This document shows, one piece after another, positions 1-12,300 of a stretch of 64,000 bases of DNA (its first letter is position 1; the number at the start of each line of letters is the position of its first letter). The DNA comes from Brachypodius melanocephalos (taxonomy: Eukaryota > Chordata > Aves > Passeriformes > Pycnonotidae): positions 5,643,680-5,707,679 of the forward strand of contig VZSR01003022.1 of NCBI GenBank assembly GCA_013398615.1. The letters run 5' to 3'. The notes beneath the pieces were generated by a model. It was not told the origin of the DNA and ran no database searches. It saw only the letters and a list, made by a program, of their open reading frames with translations. Position numbers and translations under genes: made by a program.

Positions 1-225
1 GATAATTTTGAATAAAATTGATTTGCTCCTGAGATTTGCCAGCAAGGGAAGAAAAAGTATTTAATAGTTGGATTAAACAACTCAAACATCCTGGGCTAAT
101 GACTAACCAAGAAAAATCTATTTTTTACCAATGAACCTGATTAGAAAATTCTTTATTACACTACAGTTACACAGTAAAGATGCATAACTATATAATTTAT
201 TAAATGTTGCTTGCAATGACCTTAC
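1..225 (-). other. SPAG9 intron, cut by the window edge
   Basis: AT-rich sequence downstream of exon 17 with no further SPAG9 coding match; the remaining exons lie beyond the left edge. Confidence 0.85.
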
Positions 226-393
226 CTTGAGTTCCTGGTCTAGTTTATCTAAGCTACTCTGGGATCCTGTTTGCTGCTTGTTGCCATCTGCATCCACACC
301 AGTCACATCATTGTAGAATACACTGGCACCAACCACAGACCCTCCATCTCGTGTCTTCCCTCCTGACAGGTTCACTCCTACGGCACACCACAG
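226..393 (-). CDS. SPAG9: SPAG9 coding exon 17 (residues 677-732)
   Basis: A 168-nt exon starting LWCAVGVNLSGGKTRDGGSV, the entry into the WD40-like C-terminal domain, and ending SSLDKLDQELK at GTAAGG. This is the last SPAG9 exon in the window. Confidence 0.95.
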
Positions 394-3300
394 CTTGGGA
401 GAAAAAGAAATGTTTCACTTGAATCTCAAACTAAAAAAAGAGACATAAGCATCGTTAAAGATGCTAAGTGATATCAACATTATCTGAAGTGCATTTTAAG
501 TTATTAATTTCAATTAAAGTAATGCACATTTTACTGAGACATAAATTCTTCTTCACTATATTTTAAAAAGAAACAACTTAATTTGAAAAAAGAATGCAAT
601 TGAGTCCAAAACAAAAGTATTCAAGCTATAGTTTCCCCAAATCTCTCTATCATCAATGGAAATATACTACCTTCATAGAGGTATCCTTCTCATCCAAAGG
701 CCTCAGGTAAACAGGTACAGGCAAGTTCTTCATCTTATTTTCACCCTGTCCACCATTTGCCACCTAGGTTAAAAAAAAAAAAAAAAAAAAAAAAACAGGA
801 AAAGTTTTACCTTTAAAAGAGTTTTACAATCTTTGGAATCAGTTGCTCATAAATTATTAAACACAATTAAGAGTTTTGCATTACTGTTTTCTTTAGAAAG
901 ATTATTTACTGCTAAGTTCAACAACAACAAAAAAAAAAGCTGGAATCACTCAAACACAAGCTGTGAAATCATACCCTATTCAAATGTGACAGAATATGAA
1001 GCTGTTACCATTACACTTGACAACATCATACCTGTTTGTACTTCTGAGGTAGACTCCAGCCAAAAGCCTGCACTCTGCCATCCTCTTTCTGGACATGAGC
1101 TTTCACCTGGCGGTACTGCTCCCTCTTCTGCTCCCGACGTGAGGCTAAACTGGCTTCAGTTCTGGGAAAGAATCAGGGTTGAGGAATGTCTTACTTATGC
1201 TCCTTAGAATCCTACGTGTAATGGGAATTGCTGTTAAACTCAATGACCAAGATAAATGTGGAAGCACTGGGTTACCAAGGATAGCCCTAGTTTTTTTCAC
1301 CTATCAGAACACCAGGTTTCCTGTGGGCTATTTTTAAGGGATTGGTGAAAAACAGGCAAAACCAGAAAGTCTATTGCCAGCATCCTTAAAAGAAATGAAC
1401 TTGAGTTGTGTACCTCTACTAGGAGCTTTTAAAGTTTTAACTCACAAGGATATATTGCCAAACCAAAGCACAGGAGAAAAAAAAATTACAGATTCTTGTT
1501 AGCCTGACTCTTAAGTGAACCTTAAGTACCTGTACAGTTATTGCCCAGCTACAATATTTGCATATAAAAGTGTATCAAGTGTTGCCTCCTGTGACTAAAC
1601 GCACCACTAAATGTCTTTTTTGAAAGACAGTGGTATTCACCAAGTAGAATATTTCAGTCAGGTGCTCAAAGTATTTACCCACTGCTGCACATTTCACTCT
1701 GAACCATCTCCAGTCCTTATGAATCAACACTCACTTCAGGAGAACATTATATTTCACTTACCAGCATGCTAGTAATCTCAGAGGACTGAAAGAGTGAACA
1801 GTTGATAGAGCATATCTACTAGTATAAAACCAAAATGTCTTACTCTTCACTGAGGAATTCAAAGGCTTTAGATTTGTCACTGGGTAACTGAGATAAGGTG
1901 CCGCTTCTTTTCTTGACTGATGGAGTAATGTGCGAGGTTGGAGCATTATATTTAACATTGACAGGAGGTTCTGGTTTCTTAGTTGTATTGCTGGATGAAC
2001 TGAAGAGCCTACTAAAACTAGAAGAAGAGAAAAAGACAAGAGTCAAGATTTGTCAAATACATCCAAATTTGACTGTGCAGGCAAAAAACAGCATATGCCA
2101 GCCTCCTCAAAACAGTTAAAGTAAGAAACTGGAGCCCAGCATAGCAGCAGCCACCACATACTCAGCAAAACTTCCCAAACAAAAAGACTCGTGTCCATAA
2201 GAAAAATTCTTACAGGATTATTATCTCATTTATCAAATTCAATGGGAACTTCATCTTGAATTAACATCTACAGAGAACCAACAAAATTAGGATGTGAACA
2301 ACACACCTGGAAGACAATTCTATAAAGGATATTAGTTCATGCAGAGAGAATTTTAAAAACACCGCTACTTTCTATGCAACAAGATAAAAGAGTTATCAGC
2401 AAACCACACAACATCAAAAGGACAATTTGACAAATATCTTGTGAAAAACACTGGTTTAGATTTAAACAGCTTGAACTCAGCAAGGAGAATGTAATAGTCA
2501 GTAAGCTGTTCTTCACAGAGGGAAAAGAAGCTGAAATAAATGCAATTCACACGTGCTATTCAGGTTTCTAATTTTCATCATAAAAATGAATTTTAAAAAA
2601 GTTCTGAACAAGAATCCTGGTGTATATGCAGCTAGGAAAAAAACCCAGCACTTTGGCATTTAACTTCACAAAGTGCACAGCCACTCATTACATCCAGTGG
2701 CTTACAATACATTTTGTCTTCCAGACCAGTCTTGCCCAGTTAGCATGCTGGGCAATAAGAGAGGAAGGGTTAAGACACCTTCATCTGCCAAAAAATAATT
2801 AGCTAACATACACAAATGTGCTCGCTAATTGTTGGGGTCGTTATTTATTTCTGCCAGCGAGTTGTGTTTCTATACTTACAATTGCCAAATGCTTGATCTT
2901 TTCTTCTCTTGCATGGCTGGATTTTCTCTGGATGCTCTACAAGAAATTAATTCCAAGTTTACTGAGTCAGTAACAACTAAAAAGGTAAAAGAATGGAACA
3001 GTGTGTAACTCTTATTTTTTAAAAAAGGATAACATCTTGAAAATAAAGCCTGTTTTTTCACACTGCTACTTCTTTACTTATCACAGGACAACATTGAAAT
3101 TTCCACTAGAGGAACTAAAGTTACATAATAAACTTCATCCACATTTCTTCGCACCCCAAATAAACAGGCAACTTTTCAGACAGAAGAGACAAGTCTGCCT
3201 GATACTTTGTAACAAAAAAAGCTCTAAAAAAGCACCAAACCATTTTAAATTATTCTGCCCCCTATTTAATATTTTAATGATTGATTTCTGTTTTAAAGCC

Positions 3301-6300
3301 TATTAATCTTCAATACATCAGTAAAAAATTGATAAAGTAAGTGTTCTCATAGCTATAGATAAGAGATAGAAATTTCTACAGCAGACAATGGCTACAGAAG
3401 AACAAGCCATGGCTGTTGGGAATGTGCATTTTTCCTCCCAAAAGGTCACAGGCACGAGGACAATGGGTACAACTGCATGTCACTGCTGTCCATGGCCAGG
3501 AGGCAGCACTACAGCCTCTGGTACCTGTGGTCAGGGACAAGGATGAGTTGGGCTTAGATCTGAAGCAGAAGACCTAGGTTTTTAAACCATACCTTCCAAA
3601 CAACTGAATATTCAGGATGCAAATGAGACCAAATCACCATCTTTATTGCTTCTATTTAACACACCCTGCACAATGTTAAACTGTTTCACCCTGAACAACC
3701 CAAGTCCTGCCAAAGGAATTATGCTCAGTCTGAAGACTACATTATCCCTATTTTGACATCACAAGATATATGTACACACAGAGTAATTTTTATTGCCCAT
3801 CAGATTAATGTTATTTACAATTACAAACTTCTGTAACTGTTCCAAAATAAGCACCCTTTGAAAAAATCTGTGTATTTCACACCATATGAAGTAACACGTC
3901 TCCACTGAGGTCTCACCAATAACCATTCTGACAAACTATATGCCCACAACTTAAATACAGTGTTCCTCACGGGCACGAGGAAAACAAGCAGAAGGCAGTG
4001 AACCTGCTGACCAGATCGCTCAGCAGCTAAAAATCACAAGGATTCTCTGTCAAGGATTCTGTAAGAGCCCTTTCACCTTATCATCTCAGTCCATCGGACA
4101 GCCTCCTGCAGCTCCATCAGCCTCTCCTTGTACTGGTTCCTCTCCATCAGCACTCGGGCCATTTCCACACGTGTGAAGCGTTTCCGCTGTGCCGTGGGGA
4201 CATCGCTCTGGGCACACAAGGAAACAAACATGGCAGGGACAAAGGAGCACTGCAGAGCCACCCTCTGCCTCCTGATAACAGTCAGGCTAGGGAACAATTC
4301 CAGATTTCAAATAGTTTGAGGCTTCAGAAACCTTAGTTTTACCCACCTCTCCTCCCATCCTTTGTAGGAAATACATCGTGAATGAAAACAGCTCTTCAGA
4401 AAAAGAGTGTGGGCAGAGAGGAAAGCAAGTAAACCAGTCACTGTCAATTTAAGTTTACTTGTTCTCTTTAGATCTTCTGCCATTTCTACACAGGGAGGAA
4501 CTTTACCATTACTTATTAAGAAATAAGTTTTAGCAGCGCTCACAAACACATGGACTTCTAATGTCCCATAACCACACACACATATACACCTACATCATCA
4601 TCCTCTTTAGCCTTCTGTCTTGCTTCCTCTGCTTCAGCACGAGCTCTAAATACAAAATAAAAAACTGCATTAAATACCACAGTAGAGTTTCTCTTTTCCT
4701 TTTTTACAACCACAGAATTAAACTTACTTTCTCAGCTCTTCTTCCAGTTCTTTATTCTTCTCTTCAAGCTTTTGTTTTGCTTGTTTCACAGCCTCTAGTT
4801 CACCTTGTAGTACATCCTTTTCACAGGTCAATTCATCCACCTTTGCTATTAAATCATTCTTCACTACATTCAGTGCATTTCTACATAAACATTGAAAACA
4901 CATGGTTATAAGGATGACTATGGTCTCGCAGTTCAGCTTCAGCTTGGTTTTATTTTTGAAGACCTACACATTTCTTACACAGAGCTGCTGTAAAACAACA
5001 TAGCTATCCTAGAGATCAAACCACGTCCCCTCAGATCTCCAACATTCAAAAACATTCATACTCTCTCTATTAGGAGAAAGTACTGATAAGTAAGTTTGCT
5101 TAGAATAAATTTTTCAACAGTGCTCCAGTGGATTTGCCTCTGCACTTAAAGCTGTGTTTCTGACAGGGAGTTGATCTCATCAGGACACAGCACTGCATTT
5201 CTTGGAGCCTTACAAGAAAAAAGCACATTTTGCTTCTTAGGTCCTTAACTTCTAGAAGACGACCAATTCAGAGAAACACACCTACAAATTCAAAAATACA
5301 CCCCCACTACTCTTAGAACTGAAATCACATTTGTATAGTTTCAATTCTGTATCAGGATATTGAAGATATAGTGAAATAACTGATGTCAGTGTTTTCACAT
5401 AAACATCCTCACTTACTTTGTCTCCAGCAGCTGAGTGTTTTCCAAAATAAGGTTTTCAACCTCACGCCCCATTCCTTTCCAAAGGAAACAAACACATGAA
5501 ATTAGCATATAAAATAGTTGTTTTTACAAAACTTATGTTTTGCCATTGTCTAAAGTCAACAGAATTTTATGTAGGACAAGCTTGTCAGAAGAACTGTGAG
5601 CTATTTGAAGTTTGAGGTCCAACCTACCTTCTACAATTAGCTTCCCCCCCACCTTCTCCCAATCTGATGTCAATTAAAGCCCAAAGACATCCCTGACTAA
5701 GCACAGACCACTGCTGCTACTCTGTATGTTTAGATGTTACAGTACTAAGTCAAAAACCAAACACAGCATATGCTGCAGAAGTATTAGACCACAAAAAGTT
5801 AAGTTTAAAATGCTCAACTGTCTCTGACACCATGCTAGATATCAAAGTGTATTGGTTATAGACACAAGACATGCTGAATAAAGTTCAGATTGCAAAAGCC
5901 CTGCAGATTTCCCCAGAGCAAATGATACCTTACCAAAGAAATTAAGGTCTTTAAAGCCCATGCATTCCATGTAGAGCAAAAACAAGAACAAGAAACATTT
6001 CATGTGAGGTGTAGTATGAGTGAGGAGGAATAAAAGATTTAGACTTAGAAGTAAGAGCGAATTAAAACAAAGCCACCACCAAAAATCTGAAGTGGGATGT
6101 GATGTGATTAGAAGCAGGATTTATACAGAAGACTGGTGTTGAAGAATTTAAGTTTGTCACAACCATTTCCATTGGTTAAGCCTCTTATAAAAAGCAGTAT
6201 CTTAATAAAAGTCTCTCATTTTCTGTGAAATAATTTAAAAGCACAGCCCTTGGAGAAATTCTAAGCCATTCAGAAGTTTCCAATTAATATACTATTATGG

Positions 6301-9300
6301 AAAAAAGTGAACATAACTTTTCAAGTAACTCCTTCAGTGTTACTTAAATTTCTGGAAATTAATTTCTCATCCTATTTTTTAAATACCTTATATAATTTTC
6401 AGAATTTTAAAAAATGTAATTTAAGGAGAGAATAATTATTTTGCATCTTGCACAGCAAAATAATTACCACACAGGTAACAGCAGAAATTATGTTAATTCA
6501 AGATTAACATAATGAATGAAAAAGATATCTTAATGGTGGAGGCCTTTTAAAATACTTAAGGAACACAACCTTCTAAGCAAGTTTGGCAGCAGAAGACTTT
6601 AAAGATATTTGGATAACAAAGAAAAAAGTTACCTATAAATAGACATGCAAGTCAAAGTTTCCCTCTTTTGACACTTCCCTCTCTGGCTTTTGGATTAAAA
6701 GTAAATGATATTTACTGAAGTAACTTAGATCAGCCATGGTTAATTTATCAATATCTGGAGAAATCCCCTATACTACAGCCATTTAGGGATTTTATTCAAG
6801 TTGCTATTGCTTTTTAAACGTTTTCAATATTCACAGATAAAAGTACATAGGATAACGTCCAACAGGTTTCAGGATCCATTATAATGCAAGAACAAAACTA
6901 GAAAGCCAGAGTGAAACAGCGAAAAAAAAGTTACCAAGCGGGGAAAAAATACAGAGAACATATTTCATGAGAGCAGCAGCCAAGAATGCCTAACTGGAGA
7001 AGCAACAGATTTCAAGGATTTTTTGAAAAAGAAGTATACACACCAGAATATTCCCCTGGGTATGCAGCCCAAGAGAAAACAGATTGGAGAATCCCAATTA
7101 ACTATTTTTACACAACTCCACACTGAAGTTTAATGCACACTTAGAACAGGTCCAAAAGCTTCAAACACACAGAGTATCCTGGATGCAGGTGTGGCTTTTC
7201 AGGTTTTAGACTATGGTTTACTCAAAATCAAATGACAATTCTAAAATAAAATTTTCAGACCAACATATTCTACGTAACAAACACAGGTATAACCCTAGGC
7301 TTAGTTTGCACACACTGGTGTTTCCAGCAATAAATTTACAGAAACTAGTAATAAACTCACTGACAAACCTTTAGTAAGTTACACTAAAAAGTATATTATT
7401 TTTTGCCCATGAAAGACAAAGCATTAGAATCAGGACATCCTGACAATAGTTTCATCTCTTTTATCAACTTATCACAGCTAAGGGATGGATGTTGCTCCAT
7501 GTTAATACTTCTCCAGTGTCTGTATTTTTGCATGCAGAATGTGTAATTAGTTGTCCCTGTGACAATGGAATGAATGACATCCAAGAGTTTTGGATGGAGT
7601 ATGTTGCCATAAGGATGTGGAGAGCCTCACTGCTCACAGCAACAACAAAGAAAAACCATCTCAGACTGGAGATAGGTCCATTACTCCTAGTGAGTAATAC
7701 CTGTAGAAATGTCACCTGTTTGATGTAAAGGAAGTTTCTGGAAGAACACTGAACAACCAGAAATCCAGACTGCACACAGGAGTTTTAAGTCTTAACAATC
7801 TGCTTTTTTGGAGGGTCAGAGGACAGAAGCAAACAAGCTTCTGTCCTTGATTGTCTGCACACAACCCATTTCGAAAGCATCTGAGAGTGACTTCTGCATT
7901 TTATACATTCTACAGTACCAGGTTTCATTATTTTAAAATGAGGCCTGAACAATTATATAGCAAAAAATATCTTGCTATATTGCTTACAGAAAGAGTATTC
8001 TTCTGATGACCTTTTTGATCTTGGTCAATTCAAAACTCAAGTTTTTTCAATCAGGATAGAAGTAACAACAAGCTGCTTAGGGGAAGGAGAACTGTGGCTT
8101 TCCCCTCTACTATCAATTAACAGTTTGATTCTCAAATTACCACCATCTCATTTGCTGCAATTCTCTTTTAAGTTAAAATCCCTAAGGAGGTGATAAAGCC
8201 GAGCTACTACAGATCAGGCATGACCTGAATAAAACTACCTAAAACTAGTTCAAGGAAAAAATCCTTCATTGAGATAAAAATCCTCATGTAAGAGAACACA
8301 CCGGGAGAAATGGAGAATAGTGCAGGAAGTGCCTCAAAAGATTAAAATCATTATACAGAGAGAAAGAACAAACACTTTCTTCTGGTTTTACATTCCAATG
8401 CTATTCAATTTTAATGCAAATGAAGAGTAACAATAAATCCAGCAAGAATAATTCAGCAGTTCCTAAAAAGGAAAATTGCTGTATACGGCATCTTTAAATA
8501 ACCTTTCTTACCCAGTAAATCTGCACCTTCATCCACATCTCCAATTAGGCCAGAACCAGCAGATGACAGCTCTTCAAAGAGTGACTCTGTGTTACGGTCA
8601 AATGCTTTGTTCTTGATGCCTTTGGTGGGAGTGCTGGGCAGAGAATTAAACAACACATGAAAAAGCAGGGAGATAACACTCCCATAAATGAAGAAAAGCT
8701 TTCTCTCTATTTTTTACCAGTAGTTCATTTGTTCCCTCAAACAAACCCCACAAGCTTTTAGTTGGCTTACAAGTTCTAGATTGTATTTTCAAATGCTGCT
8801 TTGCCATCAAGATCCCAATCTTGAAGCAGTTGCTGATACTGAGCTGGACAGGATTTTAATAAATTAAAGCATATCAAGTTTTGGCTATAGAAATTCAGCT
8901 GTCTCAGGACTTAGCCCAAATGCCCCAATGTCTGAAGAACAGACAGCTCAGGTAAACTGGAAGTCATTTAATGTAACAAGAATGCAAGAGCACTGAATAA
9001 TAGGAGGTCAAAATATTCCTCTAGTCAGAGAAGGGGTTCCTCTCACACAAAGCTCTTACACCCTTAAGATTCACCATACAGGGCAATTTTATTCATCTTG
9101 TCACAAGAATGAAACACAGACAAGAAAAGGAAAATACCCATACACACCATCTTTAAATAACCTTCTAAAATTTTTCTTCTTCCTCAAATTGCAACACATA
9201 ACTTACCTGGAAGCCTTATATCCACTGAGATCTTTATCCATATCCAATTCTGGAGTTGACTCAATGATTGCCTGAACTTCAGATTTTTCTTCATTTCCAT

Positions 9301-12300
9301 TTCCCCCTGGGGCAAAGCAAGTGGTACAAGCCCATAAACAAAATCACCATGACATATTAACTACATGTAGTAGTTCTTAATCAATCACCAACTTAGGATA
9401 CTTCTGTTCAAAAACTTACCAAGGTAATTAAACAAAAGGACCCACAGATTTTGATACTCTACTGCAAACACTGGAATTTCTAGATCGCTCCTGAATTTAA
9501 CATAAGTCATCCAACAGCAGTTATTTCCTACTATTTCTGCAACTGAAACCAAGATGTCCAACACTTCATGACTCTTTGTGCCTTTTCTACTGCCAAAGAA
9601 ACGCAGTTAATTTCTAATACCAAAGAAAGGCAAAAGCCTGGACAAGTCTGTGACATTTTTAAAAGAGAACGTGACTGAACTTGTCGAGAACAATACAGGT
9701 TTAGATTTTGCAAAGCACAAATTCACTGCATACTTTTTTGAGGAGGAAATGAAACTGAATTTTAAGGTCATTAAAATAAAAAAACCACAGAAGAGACCTG
9801 CATGTAGATATACACTGTTCTCACTTGTACTTAGCATAAGATTACCATGATTTGTAGCTTAGAGGTTTCTCCTTTTGGAACTTACTAAGGCAAAATTTTT
9901 ATTTGTGTGGGGACATGGAGCAAAACACACATTTATCGACATAAATGTAAACCTTGTAAATCTATCTAATGATCTTCACACTGAATTTGCAAGCCCTAGA
10001 AATAAAAACACAGCACTAACTGCCTATCAATTACTGACAGGAATAAAAGAAAAAAAACCACTCTGCAATTTATCCAATAATTCTGATTCTGAAGAGAAAA
10101 GGACTAAAGTCACCAATAAACAACAGACTTATCTCTGTAATACTCTGTACTCCTTAAAATACTGAGCAAAAACCCCGTTCTCATTTGTGGCACAACAAAA
10201 GATAATTAATAAGTGATCAAACATGAGGTCCATAGTAACCCTACATTAAGAAGTTAAAGCAGCTCACCAGCGCACACATTTCTTGTCTCTTGAGCTACCT
10301 GTACTTCAATATTCTTGCTTACATCCAGCTTCTCATTCAACATCTCTGTGTCTTTTGTGAGCCCTTCAACATTTTCTTTTTGAGGGGTTTCAGCAGTCAG
10401 CACAGGAACATCTGAAGCAGCTGTGGATGCTGGAGTAGTACATTTGGAGCCTGATTGGCTAACATCAGACAGCTCATCCTAGAATAGCACCATTACCAGT
10501 AAGAAATGAACAAAGTGTTATTAGAAGAGTTGGGTATATAAACTAAGGAACAGACAACAAAATCACTGTATTTTACTGAAAATTATGCAAATGAAAAGAC
10601 AGATGAATAAAAACAGTATTTTCAGCCAGTACACTCATCTTTAGCCTATGGCTCGTTTACTACTCTTAAGGCAGTTATAGCTACATAAAAATGCATTTAT
10701 TTTTAAGAGTAATGTTTGATCTCAGCTGATAATTTTAGTCACTATTTTTCTGTGAAGTCTTCCAGAAAACAAGCAGCATTCTCATTCTAAGAATCCTTCT
10801 AGCTGCACAATGAACTGCTTAATCTTCCCAAAGCTGTTATAAAATTAATGATTCAGAATATACATGGTACCTTAAAAAGCAGCCACTGAAGCACTGATGC
10901 AAACATGGATTTAACTGATATAAAACTGTAGTAATTCACAGAACAATCACAGAATGGTTTGGGAGGGATCTTTAAAATAATTTCGTTCCAACCCCCTGCT
11001 GGGACACTTTCCACTAGACCAGGTTGCTCCAAGCCCTATCCAATGTGGCCTTGAACATTTCCATATTTGCAAGCACTTCACTCAGGTTTTATGTGCTTCC
11101 CAATCTGAACTGTGAGCGCTGGTGACACTGGGACTGAGACATGGAACTGCGGTAACTACTTGTCCAGTTAGATTTCAAATCAACCAAGGAACAGCAATAA
11201 ACAGCTCCTCCTCAGAAGCTGATTCCTGTCAACAATTTACAGTGACACTGTGTCAAGACCCACAATTGTGGCATTAATTATGGACTTAATCCATCTGCTG
11301 GACTCCAGATTGGGATCATCACTCAGACAGAGCTGCATCAGGCACTGGGTGGGAGGGCAGAGTGGATTGTGTTTGACACAACCAGAGGCCACTACCTGAA
11401 TATACCAACAGCCCTTTTGCGGTTCTTCTCTCATCTCCTTCACATTTTACCTCCCTTCATGCCGAGACCCACATCAGATGTCTCATATGTGACTTAAGCA
11501 GCACATGATAGTGAACAACACAGAGAGGAAAACAAGTCTGCCTGTTTAGGCCAATAGTTTCTACCATTAGAGGAATCTTGCTGGGGAAAACAAAGATGAA
11601 ACTTGAGGCTGCTTTGCCCAAAACGAAGGCAAGATGGTAACTTTTAATCAAAGGTTCTTGTAGGGTTTGTTTGGGAATCAGAGATGAAAGCAAGGCTCCT
11701 GGACAAGTCTGTGACATTTTTAAAAGAGAACGTGACTGAACTTGTCGAGAACAATACAGGTTTAGATTTTGCAAAGCACAAATTCACTGCATACTTTTTT
11801 GAGGAGGAAATGAAACTGAATTTTAAGGTCATTAAAAAAAGACAAAACCACAGAAGAGACCTGCATGTAGATATACACTGTTCTCACTTGTACTTAGCAC
11901 AAGATTACCATGAATTGTAACTTAGAGGTTTCTCCTTTTGGAACTTACTAAGGCAAAATTTTTACTTCTGTGGGGACATGGAGCAAAACACGCATTTATG
12001 TATATCGACATAAATGTAAACCTTGTAAATCTATCTAATGATCTTCACATTGAATTTGCAAGCCCTAGAAATAAAAACACAGCACTAATTGCCTATCAAT
12101 TACTGACAGTTCTCATTGTTTTATAGCAAATTGCAGAACAACCAATTATCAATATTATATTTTCTGTCAAAAGTATTCAGAAATATAGACACCTCCAAAG
12201 GAATAAAAGAAAAAAAACCCACTCTGCAATTTACCCAATTGCCTTTTGAATGGGTAAAGTTGAGGCACTGAACAATGGTTCATACTTGAGCAAGCAGATA

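Larger units (their letters stand above)
394..5416 (-). other. Short SPAG9 introns between exons 10 and 17
   Basis: The introns (394-670, 764-1031, 1162-1843, 2018-2879, 2937-4076, 4208-4593, 4646-4727, 4881-5416) are AT-rich. I see no repeat family or RNA gene in them, only the 25-base homopolymer at 771-795. Confidence 0.8.
8634..10267 (-). other. SPAG9 introns 6 and 7
   Basis: Intron 7 (8634-9206) has nothing notable. Intron 6 (9307-10267) contains one copy of the duplicated block described at 9630-10076. Confidence 0.75.

Noticed and set aside
9531..9837. Frames repeated at 11457-11832 that share the same peptide
   Set aside because: The shared peptide follows from the duplicated intronic DNA, not from a duplicated gene; codons show no coding bias and the frames break outside the repeat.
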